NCBI RefSeq assembly: GCF_001311865.1
Contig: NZ_BBCD01000008.1
Coordinates: 1-64,000 of the forward strand
Source of the DNA: Piscibacillus salipiscarius JCM 13188
Lineage (GTDB): Bacteria; Bacillota; Bacilli; Bacillales; Alkalibacillaceae
Length of the DNA: 64,000 nt
Reading direction: 5' to 3'
Shown here: positions 53,482 to 63,742 of the stretch, in pieces
Position numbering within the stretch: the first letter of the stretch is position 1
Layout: each line of letters starts with the position of its first letter
The notes under the pieces: model-generated
The model's input: only the letters and a program-made list of their open reading frames with translations
Database searches by the model: none
Told to the model about the DNA's origin: nothing
Made by a program: the position numbers and the translations under genes

Positions 53482-54957
53482 ATAAAATGATGGCTATTAG
53501 ACCACCGTTTCCTTCATTTATAATTCTTTCTAGGGTATCTTTAAGCTTATATCTTGCATGCTCTGGCATTAACGTTAATTTAGCGTGGATACCTTCTCTT
53601 ACAATAGAACTTAGCGAACGACCGAAGATATCTGACTTCCAAATGGATAATGGATCCTCTTCGAAATCTTGCATTAAATACCTTACTAGTTCTTCGCTTT
53701 GCTTCTCTGTACCGATTATTGGAGCAAATTCAGATTCAACATCAACTTGAATCATATGAATTGACGGAGCCACTGCTTTAAGTCTAACACCAAATCTTGA
53801 ACCTTGACGAATAATTTCTGGTTCCTCAAGCCTCATATCTTCTAAAGCTGGCGTTGCGATTCCATATCCTGTCTGCTTCACCATTTGAAGAGCATCAGAA
53901 ACTTGATCGTATTCTCGTTTTGCATCAGCATAATCCTGTAATAACTCTAACAAGTGATCTTTACCTCTGATCTCTACACCTACAATTTCTTTTAACACTT
54001 GATCATAAAGTTCATCTGATGCATGTAGGTCAATTTCTGCAACTCCCTCACCCATTTCCATTCCTGAAAGGTGGGCATCTGTTATAAAATCATAGTCGTA
54101 GAAATTTCCGACCACGTTATCTACATCACGTAATCTTTTGATATTTTGAACTGTTTCTTGAATGGCACCTTGAAATTGTTTGCGAAGCCAATGATCTTCT
54201 TTAAGAGCCATTACCCAGCTAGGTAAGTTTACATTCACTTCAAGTACTGGGAATTCATATAACGTTTCTCTTAAAACATTGTAAATATCCTCTTCTCGTA
54301 AATTCTCTACAGATACAGGTAAAACTGGAATGTCATACTCTTCAGCCAGCTCATTTCTCAGTTCCATTGTTTCAAGCTCATGAGGCTTGCTAGAATTAAG
54401 TACCATGATAAATGGTTTACCGACTTCTTTTAGCTCTTCAACAACTTTACGTTCAGCTTCTACATAGTCCTCACGAGGAATTTCACCAAATGATCCATCA
54501 GTTGTAACAACAATACCTACTGTAGAATGTTCCTGAATAACTTTTCTTGTTCCAATTTCTGCTGCATCGTGAAATGGAATAGCTTCTTCATACCATGGTG
54601 TATGAATCATTCGTGGTCCATTTTCATCTTCAAATCCTTTCGCGCTATCAACCGTGTAACCTACGCAATCAACCATTCTTACTTTGACGTCTAACCCTTC
54701 ATCTACTGCGATTTCAACAGCTTGATTAGGGATAAACTTTGGCTCTGTTGTCATGATCGTACGCCCAGCAGCACTTTGAGGCAATTCATCTTTTGCCCTT
54801 TCTCGTTCGTCTTCACTTTCGATGTTCGGAATAACCACTAAATCCATAACTTCTTAATAAATGTCGACTTACCTGTTCGGACTGCACCTACAACTCCAAG
54901 GTAGATATCACCGTTCGTCCGTTTCGATATGTCATGAAACACGTTGAAATTTTCCAT
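53480..54957 (-). CDS. spoIVA: Spore coat/cortex morphogenetic ATPase SpoIVA
   Basis: Polymerises on the forespore surface as the base of the spore coat. About 492 residues. N-terminal TRAFAC-type ATPase with Walker A GAVRTGKST, the DCVGYTVD and NSSKPHE segments, then the long middle domain and the conserved C-terminus (GNGGLIAIIL). One missing T near 54853 breaks the frame just after the Walker A region. Start ATG at 54955-54957 after GGAGGGATATA. Confidence 0.97.
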
Positions 54958-55010
54958 TATATCCCTCCGACCCTGTACAATATCGTACACCTATTATTCG
55001 ATGCAATATT

Positions 55011-55040
55011 AATTTATGATGTTGTCCTATTCAAATATGA
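55011..55040 (-). promoter_or_regulatory. Sigma-E-like promoter of spoIVA
   Basis: TCATATT (55034-55040), 15-base spacer, CATAAATT (55011-55018) on the minus strand, matching the sigma-E pattern KMATATT-N13-15-CATACANT at nearly every position. About 54 bases from the ATG. Confidence 0.65.
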
Positions 55041-55052
55041 CTCAATTTCAAA

Positions 55053-55091
55053 AAAAATAGAGATTCTAATAAAATTTAAATAGAATCTCTA
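55053..55091 (-). terminator. Terminator of yphF
   Basis: 10-bp stem AGAGATTCTA/TAGAATCTCT (55059-55068 with 55081-55090), then T7 on the minus strand. Confidence 0.87.
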
Positions 55092-55099
55092 ATACCATT

Positions 55100-55828
55100 T
55101 TATTCTTTTGTTTTATTTTCATGTTTAAAAATAATTTCTCCATCTTCCAAATACATAGGTGGAGAATAAGTCGGGACTAATGGATATTCTTGAACTAATA
55201 GGTTTCTTAAGTCACCATCATAAGACTCTATATTATTTTCTTCTAATAATTTATAGACATCCGGGCGATAGTCAACTAATGCTTGTCCTTTTGCATTAAT
55301 GATCACATCTAATTTATTTCTAGTATATGGACTTTTAACAGTAAACGGCTGATCAATACCTAATGATTCATAATCTAATTTAAAGTAATTTTTAAAAAGC
55401 ATTTCACCATAAGGCGGATATAAATTCTCATTTCGATATAAATTAATCTCATAATTTACAGTACGTAATTTTTGATTTACTCGCACATCTGACACTTTAA
55501 CTATCGCCTTATTTTCTGGGTCTATAATCACGTATGAATAGGCACCGCCCCGTTCATACGAATTAGCAGGAGGCTGTCCCATAATATTTGACTCTTTTAA
55601 TTTATTAAAATCTATAGGATATTTTATAAATAATGGTGTATTTTGATCTCTATTTTTAATCGGTAATAAACCATTATGTTGTTCTTGATATTGATGCACT
55701 GCATTTTGGACTTGTTCCAATTGTTCATCATTTGTAGGAGTGTTTTCTACACGCTGACTATCAGGATATAGACAAGCTGATAATATTACTGATGTGATAA
55801 CAAGTATAATTCCTAACTTAAGCTTCAT
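55100..55828 (-). CDS. yphF: YphF-like lipoprotein
   Basis: Intact, 242 residues. Lipoprotein signal with lipobox LSAC (Cys 19), then a soluble extracellular region with VQNAVHQYQEQHNGLLPIK and a C-terminal YPLVPTYSPPMYLEDG. Position between spoIVA and gpsA matches B. subtilis yphF. Function unknown; the neighbourhood suggests a possible link to sporulation. Confidence 0.8.
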   Translation of the reverse strand: MKLKLGIILVITSVILSACLYPDSQRVENTPTNDEQLEQVQNAVHQYQEQHNGLLPIKNRDQNTPLFIKYPIDFNKLKESNIMGQPPANSYERGGAYSYVIIDPENKAIVKVSDVRVNQKLRTVNYEINLYRNENLYPPYGEMLFKNYFKLDYESLGIDQPFTVKSPYTRNKLDVIINAKGQALVDYRPDVYKLLEENNIESYDGDLRNLLVQEYPLVPTYSPPMYLEDGEIIFKHENKTKE

Positions 55829-55840
55829 TTATTAACCCAC

Positions 55841-56040
55841 CTATTCTGCTGTTGGTCCGCTGAAAACAATATAAAAGATAATGATACTTCCAATAATCAA
55901 TAGTAAATAAGCTAGAATACTTACCACAATTCCAAAAAACCTTTTAATTTATGTCTAGCAAATAATATTAGTAGTGCAGATAAAATTAATGCACCCATAC
56001 CTCCAAACGATATGTACATTCTAAACATTGCATCTGTCAT
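55841..56040 (-). CDS. Small two-helix membrane protein (DUF2768-like)
   Basis: About 66 residues: N-terminal MTDAMFRMYISFGGMGALIL, a transmembrane helix, basic loop ARHKLKGFFG, a second helix (SILAYLLLIIGSIIIFYIVF) and a short tail. One missing T near 55945 breaks the frame. Position and layout fit yphE/DUF2768. It ends 12 bases before yphF. A TATAAT (56075-56080 on the minus strand) may be its promoter. Confidence 0.65.
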
Positions 56041-56149
56041 TCTAATCAAGCCCTTTCTCTTTTCTCTAGGGGATATTATAGCATAACTATAAACTATTTT
56101 AAGGGATGAAATTTGTAAATCATGTTAATTCATATCTATATGCAAATTA

Positions 56150-56181
56150 AAAAGAGGTGCATGGGGCTCTGCACCTCTAGT
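56150..56181 (-). terminator. Terminator after spoVIF
   Basis: AGAGGTGCA/TGCACCTCT stem (56153-56178) followed by TTTTTAATTT on the minus strand. The 56182-56279 stretch before it holds no supportable gene. Confidence 0.88.
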
Positions 56182-56279
56182 TTTAGACTAAATTCCTCAC
56201 AAAAGTAGCTCATATTGACTGTTGCATATTATAGTATGACTCATCGTACATCCTGAAACTTCGCTTGCCCATTCTTACC

Positions 56280-56542
56280 CTATTTTTTAAATAATTGTTG
56301 CAAAGTTTGATGATCCAATTGATGCCCTTTTTCAGTAATCATTTTAACGATCCGATCTTCTTTTGTTGACTTAATGGTTTATTTGCCATCATAGCCAGTT
56401 GTCTTACTAAATTCCGGACTGTTCTTTCATCTTTAAAGTTTGCATTTTGAACAGACTTTGCAACATTCATCACTTCATTAGGGTTAATATTTGCTTTCTT
56501 TTTCAAATGCTCAAAAATATTTTGTTGGAAATCTTGAGACAT
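56280..56542 (-). CDS. spoVIF: Stage VI sporulation protein F
   Basis: About 87 residues from the MSQDFQQNIFEHLKKKANI start after AGGGAGGAGCCAAAT. The family sequence ERTVRNLVRQLAMMANKPLS is followed, after one break near 56378, by EDRIVKMITEKGHQLDHQTLQQLF. SpoVIF is needed for proper assembly of GerE-controlled coat proteins in B. subtilis. It is preceded by a sigma-K-like promoter, in agreement with late mother-cell expression. Confidence 0.85.
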
Positions 56543-56572
56543 ATTTGGCTCCTCCCTAGTTTGCATTCGTAA

Positions 56573-56599
56573 TACTATATGCAAGAAAGGGAGGGCTGT
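56573..56599 (-). promoter_or_regulatory. Sigma-K-like promoter of spoVIF
   Basis: AC (56598-56599), 16-base spacer, CATATAGTA (56573-56581) on the minus strand: an exact AC-N16-CATANNNTA sigma-K pattern, 30 bases before the ATG. Confidence 0.65.
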
Positions 56600-56621
56600 T
56601 GTGTGTGTTTAGCGTCTAATT

Positions 56622-57644
56622 TTATAAAAATGAATTTAAATCTTCTAATTCTTTAGTTTTCCCACGATTCATTAATTCATCTACTACTTGTTTAGGGTCT
56701 TTTTCATCAAACAACAGTTCATAAAGCCCTTCTGTAATAGGCATAGGAATATCTAATTTCTGTGCTAATTGATAAGCAGCCTTCGTCGTTCTAACGCCTT
56801 CTACAACCATACCCATTTGATCTAATACATCCTGAAGAACATAACCTTTACCTAACATATTACCTGCTCGCCAATTTCGACTGTGTTGACTTGTACAAGT
56901 AACAATTAAGTCTCCAACACCAGTTAAACCGGCGAAGGTAAGTGGATTGGCATCTAATTTTGTTCCTAAACGAGCAATCTCAGCAAGCCCTCTTGTAATA
57001 AGGGCAGCTTTTGCATTATCACCATAACCTAATCCATCGGAAATACCTGCACCAAGAGCAATAATATTCTTTAAAGCTCCACCAATTTCAACACCAACAA
57101 CATCATCGTTCGTGTATACTCTAAAATGTTCATTCATAAACAAGTCTTGAGCAACCTCAGCGGCGTCCATGTTGTATGATGAAACAGTAACAGTTGTCGG
57201 CTGTTTAAGTGCAACTTCTTCTGCGTGACTAGGTCCCGATAATACAACTAGTCGGTTGTTAACCTCATCGCCTAATTCGTCCGCGATCATTTCTGATATT
57301 CTTTTATGTGTTTCGGGCTCAATACCTTTAGAAGCGTGAATGACAGTTTGGCCATTGGTTATAAAAGGTCTTAATTGTCTGCACACTTCTCGAATTGCTT
57401 TAGTAGGTACAACTAATAATATAGCTTTAGCACCTTCGATAGCTTTTTGCATATCAGAATAAGCAACTAAGTTTGAAGGTAGTTCTACATTTGGTAAATA
57501 TTTTGAGTTAATATGTTTTGAGTTTATTTCTTCAACTTGTGACTCACGATGAGACCAAACTCTAACATCATGGCCATTGTGCGCAAGTACCATAGCTAGC
57601 GCTGTTCCCCAGCTACCTGCACCGATAACTGCAACTTGTTCCAT
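56622..57644 (-). CDS. gpsA: NAD(P)H-dependent glycerol-3-phosphate dehydrogenase
   Basis: Makes sn-glycerol-3-phosphate for phospholipids. Intact, 340 residues. NAD site [23 protein letters not shown], catalytic Lys in [16 protein letters not shown] and GLAEIARLG, and the [13 protein letters not shown] signature. It follows der by 14 bases, the conserved der-gpsA pair. Confidence 0.97.
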   Translation of the reverse strand: MEQVAVIGAGSWGTALAMVLAHNGHDVRVWSHRESQVEEINSKHINSKYLPNVELPSNLVAYSDMQKAIEGAKAILLVVPTKAIREVCRQLRPFITNGQTVIHASKGIEPETHKRISEMIADELGDEVNNRLVVLSGPSHAEEVALKQPTTVTVSSYNMDAAEVAQDLFMNEHFRVYTNDDVVGVEIGGALKNIIALGAGISDGLGYGDNAKAALITRGLAEIARLGTKLDANPLTFAGLTGVGDLIVTCTSQHSRNWRAGNMLGKGYVLQDVLDQMGMVVEGVRTTKAAYQLAQKLDIPMPITEGLYELLFDEKDPKQVVDELMNRGKTKELEDLNSFL

Positions 57645-57658
57645 TTAATTCTCACCTC

Positions 57659-58969
57659 TTATTTTCTTTGTCTAGCGTAAATTTTAATAGGTGTACCAAC
57701 AAAACCAAAAGCGTCACGTATACGGTTTTCTAAAAAGCGTTCATACGTAAAGTGCATAAGCTCAGGGTCATTTACAAACACAACAAAAGTTGGAGGCTTT
57801 GTTGACACTTGAGTTGTATATAGAATCTTAAGTTTCTGTCCTTTGATTGATGGTGCTGGATTCATAGCGAGTGCATCTTCGATGACTTCATTTAATAAAT
57901 TGGTCCTCACTCGCTTTGAATGATTCTCACTAACTTCAATAACCATTGGTAGAAGTGTGTGAATTCTCTTAGTAGTTAATGCTGATAAAAATACGACCGG
58001 GGCATAAGAAAGAAATTGAAATTGTTTCCGTATGTCGTCTTCAAATTTTTTCATCGTATCCTGCTCTTTATCAACTGCATCCCATTTGTTAACCACAATA
58101 ACAATTGCTTTACCTGCCTCATGAGCATATCCAGCAATTCTTTTATCTTGTTCAATGATTCCTGTATCAGCATCAATGACAACTAATACGACATCACTGC
58201 GTTCTATCGCTTTTAGAGCACGTAAAACACTATACTTTTCTGTTGATTCGTATACTTTACCTCGTTTTCTCATGCCAGCTGTATCAATTATTTTAAATTT
58301 TCTGTTATCTTTAGAGAATTCAGTATCTACAGCATCTTTTGTGGTGCCTGCTATATTGCTAACAATGACACGCTCTTCGCCTAAAATCGCATTTACTAAT
58401 GAAGACTTACCAACGTTAGGCCTACCGATTAATGAGAAGTTAATACGATCTTCATCTTCATCATCATCAAGGTCCTCTGGAAAGTGCTTAATAACTTCAT
58501 CTAATAAATCGCCAAGTCCTAAACCATGAGTACCTGAAATGGGATATGGTTGCCCAAACCCTAATGCGTAAAACTCATATAGGAGTTCCTGCATTTCGTA
58601 ATTATCAATTTTATTAACTCCAAGTACAACAGGCTTATTCGATTTATATAGAATTTTAGCTACCTCTTCATCAGCTGCTGTAATTCCTTCTCTACCATTG
58701 ACCAAGAATATAATGACGTCAGCTTCTTCTATCGCAATTTGAGCTTGTTCACGAACTTGCACGATTAAAGGCTCGTCACTAATATCAATGCCACCTGTAT
58801 CGATGACATTAAAAGTTGAATGAAGCCATTCAGCCTCTGAATAAATTCGGTCTCTGGTTACACCAGGTGTATCTTCTACAATCGATATTCTCTCACCTAC
58901 AAGGCGATTAAATATAGTTGATTTACCTACATTAGGTCTTCCCACAATTGCAACAACAGATTTTCTCAT
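57659..58969 (-). CDS. der: Ribosome-assembly GTPase Der (EngA)
   Basis: Essential for 50S subunit maturation. Intact, 436 residues with two tandem GTPase domains, P-loops GRPNVGKST (residue 10) and GRPNVGKSS (about 182), NKxD motifs VNKIDN and VNKWDA, and a KH-like C-terminal domain ([16 protein letters not shown]). Der is normally intact and essential; its clean frame contrasts with broken essential neighbours. Confidence 0.97.
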   Translation of the reverse strand: MRKSVVAIVGRPNVGKSTIFNRLVGERISIVEDTPGVTRDRIYSEAEWLHSTFNVIDTGGIDISDEPLIVQVREQAQIAIEEADVIIFLVNGREGITAADEEVAKILYKSNKPVVLGVNKIDNYEMQELLYEFYALGFGQPYPISGTHGLGLGDLLDEVIKHFPEDLDDDEDEDRINFSLIGRPNVGKSSLVNAILGEERVIVSNIAGTTKDAVDTEFSKDNRKFKIIDTAGMRKRGKVYESTEKYSVLRALKAIERSDVVLVVIDADTGIIEQDKRIAGYAHEAGKAIVIVVNKWDAVDKEQDTMKKFEDDIRKQFQFLSYAPVVFLSALTTKRIHTLLPMVIEVSENHSKRVRTNLLNEVIEDALAMNPAPSIKGQKLKILYTTQVSTKPPTFVVFVNDPELMHFTYERFLENRIRDAFGFVGTPIKIYARQRK

Positions 58970-59010
58970 ATATATTCATCCTTTAATGTAAACTTCTTTA
59001 AAATGACAAA

Positions 59011-59043
59011 TAAAAAAGTGGCATTTGCGCCACTTTTTTTTTT
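59011..59043. terminator. Terminator between rpsA and der
   Basis: AAGTGGC/GCCACTT stem (59016-59034) flanked by A6 and T11, so it is able to act in both directions. Another weaker repeat (CGGAACAG/CTGTTCCG, about 59048-59094) follows. Confidence 0.87.
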
Positions 59044-59145
59044 TAAGGCGGAACAGAGCGGCTCAATTTAAAAATAATCTATGGCTGTTCCGTAACATAT
59101 TTGACTAGTTAAATTGGCGCTCTCAGTCCTGCTAAATATTAAAGT

Positions 59146-60283
59146 TTACTTTTTTAAGTCTTTTAATCGGTCGCCGATTAAATCGCCTAATTGAAAACCT
59201 TGATCGTCATCGTCTTTTTGATATTTCTTCAACTCAACATTATCTTGTTCTTCTTGAGCTTCCTTTATGCTTAGAGAAACTCTTTTATTCGTTTTACTAA
59301 TATCAAGTACTTTCACTTTAACTTTTTGACCTTCTTGTAACACTTCTTGCGGATTACCGATATGCTCTTTTGCGATTTGTGAGATATGGACTAAGCCTTC
59401 AACACCTGATTTTATTTCTACAAATGCACCAAATTAACGAGACGCTTTACCTCACCTTCGACGACATCACCTGGTTTGAATTCATTTTCAATCCCATCCC
59501 ATGGGCCTGGTTTTGTATCTTTTAGTGATAAAGCGATTCGTTCATTATCGCGATCGACAGATAAAACCTTTACTTTTACTGTTTCTCCCTCAGTTACAAC
59601 ATCCTCAGCCTTGTCAACATGATCATGGGATAGTTGGGAAATATGAATTAATCCGTCTACTCCACCTAAGTCTACAAAAGCTCCGAAGTTAGTTATGCGT
59701 TGAACTGTACCCTCAACAATTGAATCAGCATCAATATTATTTAATACCTCTTGCTTTTTAGCCTTTTCTGCTTCTTCAACTACAGCACGATGAGAAAGAA
59801 TAACTCGCTGTTTTGTAGCATCCATTTCAATAACTTTAACTTCTAGTGTTTGTCCTTTATAGGGCTCAAAGTCTTCGACGTAATAGGCTTCAACGTGTGA
59901 TGCAGGCATAAATGCTCTCAAACCAGCATCCATCACTAAACCTCCATTAACAACATCCATAACTGTTGCTTCAAAAACTTTATCGGAATCAAGCTTTTCC
60001 TGTAAGTTTTCCCATGCTTGTTTTGAGTTAATTGTTTACGAGATAAAACAATCGCTTCGTCTTCTAATTTCGTAACGAGTAGCTGAACTTCTTCGCTCTC
60101 AGATAGTACTTCATTCGGATGTTCTACATGAATGTGTGATAGTTCAGATATCGGAATAATGCCATCAAATTTAGCTCCAATATCAACAATAACCTGCTTA
60201 TCCTCAAGTTTGATTACTTTCCCTATTACTTCGGTTCCTACCTCTAAAGTTTGTTCCATTTGATTTTCTTGATTTTCGCTCAT
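59146..60283 (-). CDS. rpsA: Ribosomal protein S1 homologue (YpfD)
   Basis: About 380 residues with four S1 RNA-binding repeats: VGTEVIGKVIKLEDKQVIVDIG, the GLVMDAGLRAFMPASHVEAYYVEDF unit, VEGTVQRITNFGAFVDLGGVDG and the last VNFGAFVEI... unit, then a charged tail. Breaks near 60030 and 59435. The low-GC form is shorter than E. coli S1 (six repeats) and not strictly essential. Confidence 0.93.
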
Positions 60284-60334
60284 TTCTCTTCCTCCTTAAG
60301 CTTTCAAACTACCACATTTCTATAGTTAATAATT

Positions 60335-60926
60335 TCATCTTAACATGGATGATCTATTTTCATCTAATAATCGCTTAATATGGTCCATAATTTCATCCGT
60401 CACTTCTTGAGCATTTGGCTTTTCTGTTTGCATGGATTTAAATTCTATAGGTTGTCCATAAACTACTTTTATTGGACTGAATTTTTTGTATGTACCAATT
60501 ATAGCACAAGGTATGACTGTTGCATTAGAACGCATGGCAAAAATCCTGCACCAGCCAATCCTCTCTTTACTTCTCCATCTTTACTTCGGGTTCCTTCAGG
60601 AAAAAGACCTAGAGTATGGCCTTCTTCTAGTAATTTCAGACCATTTCTTAACGCATTTCGATCTCTCATCCCTCTTTTACAGGAAAAGCGCCTACATTAG
60701 TTAAGATCTTATTTAACCAACTTTTCTCAAAAAGCTCTTCCTTTGCCATGAAATGAATATCTCTAGGACTAGTAATCCCGACAACTGGCGGATCAAAATT
60801 GGAAATATGGTTTGAACAAATAATAACTGGACCATTTTTAGGTATGTTCTCTTTTCCAATAACCTTTATTTTAAATATTAAACTAAAAATAATCTTAACG
60901 ACGGTTTTAGCAAATTTATAGAACAT
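60335..60926 (-). CDS. plsC: 1-acyl-glycerol-3-phosphate acyltransferase
   Basis: Second acylation in phosphatidic acid synthesis. About 198 residues: N-terminal membrane helix, catalytic HX4D motif NHISNFD, then LGLFPEGTRSKDG (substrate block) and VIPCAIIGT. Breaks near 60668 and 60540. The cmk-plsC-rpsA order is common in Bacillaceae. GpsA, which makes its glycerol-phosphate backbone, is encoded 3 kb downstream. Confidence 0.93.
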
Positions 60927-60939
60927 GGTTTAAACCCCT

Positions 60940-61599
60940 TTATTCTTTTGAATGAACAAGCGATAATATTTGATCTGCTACTTCATCAATAGACTTATTA
61001 GTTGTATCAATTTCAATGGCGTCATCTGCTTTGACCAGTGGTGCGACCTCTCTTTGAGAATCGATTTCATCACGTCGTCTGATTTCTTCTTTTAATTGCT
61101 CTAAGTCAGAGTCAAAACCTTTTTCTATGTTTTCTTTGTGCCTACGTTCTGCACGTTCCTCAACTGAAGCGATTAAAAAGATTTTAATTTCGGCATTTGG
61201 AAGCACGAATGTTCCAATATCCCTTCCATCCATAACAACATTTCCTTCTTCAGCAAGTTGTTGTTGCATTTCAACCAATTTTTCACGAACCTTACCGTGT
61301 TGAGCTACGTAAGAAACATGATTAGTTACATCATGGTCACGAATTTCGTTCGTAATATTTTGGTCATTTATATAGACTTCTTGCCCGCTTGAACGATTTT
61401 TAAACATAATGTTACATCGATCAGCTAAGTCACTTAAACGATTTTCATCATGAACATCGGTGTTAGTGTTTAAAGCCATCCAAGTTAAAGCTCGATACAT
61501 TGCTCCAGTATCGATATAAACATACTCTAATTTTTTGGCGATAATTTTTGCTACTGTACTTTTTCCAGCTGCTGCAGGTCCATCAATTGCAATTCTCAT
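60940..61599 (-). CDS. cmk: Cytidylate kinase
   Basis: Phosphorylates CMP and dCMP. Intact, 219 residues: P-loop [44 protein letters not shown] and the lid REDEI-type [10 protein letters not shown]. Last steps before plsC (13-base gap). The start is the ATG after GGAGGAATAGAAAA. Confidence 0.97.
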   Translation of the reverse strand: MRIAIDGPAAAGKSTVAKIIAKKLEYVYIDTGAMYRALTWMALNTNTDVHDENRLSDLADRCNIMFKNRSSGQEVYINDQNITNEIRDHDVTNHVSYVAQHGKVREKLVEMQQQLAEEGNVVMDGRDIGTFVLPNAEIKIFLIASVEERAERRHKENIEKGFDSDLEQLKEEIRRRDEIDSQREVAPLVKADDAIEIDTTNKSIDEVADQILSLVHSKE

Positions 61600-61625
61600 T
61601 TTTCTATTCCTCCGTTACCTCGATG

Positions 61626-62292
61626 TTAACCATTTATTTTTTTGCGTACTTCAAGTTGTTTTTCAAAACAATACTTGATGATTTGATCTCTCTGTTTTTC
61701 ATTTAAATTATTAAATTGAAAAGTAATTTTAGATGGGGAGTCAGATCGTCCCTCTATGGCTCTAATTAATTCAACTTCTGCAATAAAATAACTATAATGA
61801 ATGGCATCGTATGGAAGTACAATAGTTGCTTCCATTACGTCTCCCCGCTTGTACCACTTAGAAGTGCCATCATCTACAACTGCTAACCCACCACCACTTA
61901 TATCTAATGTTCTAGTAATTAACGATGGGCTATTATCATTTAGGGGCTTGATCGCTATATCTAGGGAAACGTCTACTCTTACGTACTCCCTTCTTTGAAT
62001 CTTCTTCATTTCTTGATGTGAAGGTTTTAGAATCAGTAATACTGGAATCTTAAGTTTTTTTCTTCCCTTTACTTCTGAAGTGAATTGATGTACATTGCCG
62101 TCACTACCTATAAAAGATACGTTAAATTCTGAGCCGTCTAATAATAATGTAGTACGACCTGTCTTTTCATTTATAGGATAATCAATACAGAGATAATGTT
62201 CAGTAGTCTCAACAATTCTGCACTGAAAACGATTTTCTAATTCACCATCTTTAAATGTTTCAATGGTTTAATTTCATTCCTACTTTAAACAT
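61626..62292 (-). CDS. ypfA: PilZ-domain flagellar brake protein YpfA (YcgR-like)
   Basis: About 222 residues: an N-terminal YcgR-like beta domain (VGMKLTIETF..., CRIVETTEHYLCIDYP) and a C-terminal PilZ domain with the c-di-GMP motifs RREYVR and DISGGG. In B. subtilis YpfA/DgrA binds c-di-GMP and slows motility by acting on MotA. One missing base near 62268 breaks the frame about eight residues in. Start after GGGGAATAACC. Together with cheR it points to flagellar motility. Confidence 0.9.
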
Positions 62293-62344
62293 GGTTATTC
62301 CCCTTCCCGTTTTCAGATACTCTTATTATGGCAAAAAAAAATGA

Positions 62345-62380
62345 AAAAGGAAAAAGACTTAATTGTCTTTCCTTTTCCAG
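62345..62380 (-). terminator. Terminator of sleB-ypeB
   Basis: Imperfect stem GGAAAAAGAC (62349-62358) with GTCTTTCCTTTTCC (62364-62377), followed by a T-rich stretch on the minus strand. Confidence 0.75.
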
Positions 62381-62381
62381 A

Positions 62382-63725
62382 TTAATTAATACCGTATAAT
62401 TGTTCTGACTGCTGTAAAATCTCAACTTTTTCTTCAAAGCCATCATTAGCGTTTATATACACTCTATATGTTTGTTGATCAATGACACCTACCATCTCAT
62501 AACAAAGCACGAGATCACCAATATCATTTTCTATGACTGCTTGACGTGTTTCCTTAATATCAATATTTGGATTAACGACATCTCTAGCTTCTTCTTCAGT
62601 TAATTTTTTATTAAAATCAACTTCACCTCTTCTAGTTGTGTTAACGATGTAATCTCTTGCACTTAGTCCAACAATGTCACCATTATCAAGGGCAACTTTT
62701 ACTTGAAGGCTGTCAGGGTAGTAATAAACACCATCCTCAACTCTTACAAACCTGAACACTCCAACCTTTTCATATTGTGAACTTTCGACCATTTCTATAT
62801 TTTCATAACCGATTCCATTTAAAAGTTCTTTAGCTTGATTCATGGCCTTGTTAAGACTTATTTTAGCTTCACCAATGTCTCTTGTCAGCATGTATGATAT
62901 CATATTTGCCCCTTGCTGGGTTACTTCAGCATAACCATGTAAATCTCCTGTATCAAACGAAACGTTATACATCGGAATATTTGAACCTTTACCAGTTTTA
63001 GAAACCTTCATATCGACATTTTCATTCAGTTCAAATTGTTTTGAGATAAATTTTCTGACTTCTTCTTCTTTATAGGATTTGCCTTCGAAATTAATTTGTT
63101 CCCCTTCAGACTTGGTATTTAAATTAAAGACACCTTCATTGTCTGAACTGTTAAATTGATCAGAACTATCTTCAATCGTTTTTAAACCATCTAAGATTGT
63201 ATTATCAGAAGGTTCATTCGTAGCTAATGCTACTTCTACGTCCATCCATCGTAAACCTTGATCAAGTACTTCATGTTGAACCGTTCTTAATTCTTTTTTA
63301 ATTTTATTAGAATTTTCGTGTAATTGATTTAATGTTTTAAGCTCTTCATCCGTTAAAGGATTTTCACTTAAGCCTCTTACGGCGACCCGATATGAGAACT
63401 CTCCAATATTATTAAGGAACTCCTCTGTTTTGTTAAACGGTAATAAAGTTAACGGTAATTGACCAACATCCGCTTGAGCATCTGATGATATTTTCCAGAT
63501 TTCAGCTAGTTGAGGAGACAAATTTTCTGGTGTATTCATAGCTAATACAGTTCCAATTTTGTCATTAAGTAAATCCATGCGATAGGTTAAATCATGGAAA
63601 GCACGCTGATAATTGTTTTCTGCTTGTATTAAAATAGCATTCTTTTCTTGGTGCTCCTGATAACCATATACGATAGCACCTATGAAACCGATCAATAGAA
63701 CAATATATAATATCCAACGAAACAT
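62382..63725 (-). CDS. ypeB: Spore germination protein YpeB
   Basis: Intact, 447 residues: one N-terminal transmembrane helix (residues about 4-22), a helical domain and three PepSY-like repeats in the C-terminal half (INFEGKSYKEEEVRKFI..., AKISLNKAMNQAKELLNG...). YpeB and the cortex-lytic enzyme SleB need each other to be stably placed in the spore; sleB lies 17 bases upstream. Confidence 0.95.
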   Translation of the reverse strand: MFRWILYIVLLIGFIGAIVYGYQEHQEKNAILIQAENNYQRAFHDLTYRMDLLNDKIGTVLAMNTPENLSPQLAEIWKISSDAQADVGQLPLTLLPFNKTEEFLNNIGEFSYRVAVRGLSENPLTDEELKTLNQLHENSNKIKKELRTVQHEVLDQGLRWMDVEVALATNEPSDNTILDGLKTIEDSSDQFNSSDNEGVFNLNTKSEGEQINFEGKSYKEEEVRKFISKQFELNENVDMKVSKTGKGSNIPMYNVSFDTGDLHGYAEVTQQGANMISYMLTRDIGEAKISLNKAMNQAKELLNGIGYENIEMVESSQYEKVGVFRFVRVEDGVYYYPDSLQVKVALDNGDIVGLSARDYIVNTTRRGEVDFNKKLTEEEARDVVNPNIDIKETRQAVIENDIGDLVLCYEMVGVIDQQTYRVYINANDGFEEKVEILQQSEQLYGIN

Positions 63726-63742
63726 ATCAGAAGTCCTCCTTT

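Noticed and set aside
56213-56275. 20-codon frame MGKRSFRMYDES... on the minus strand after spoVIF
   Set aside because: No ribosome site and no recognisable family; too short to support.
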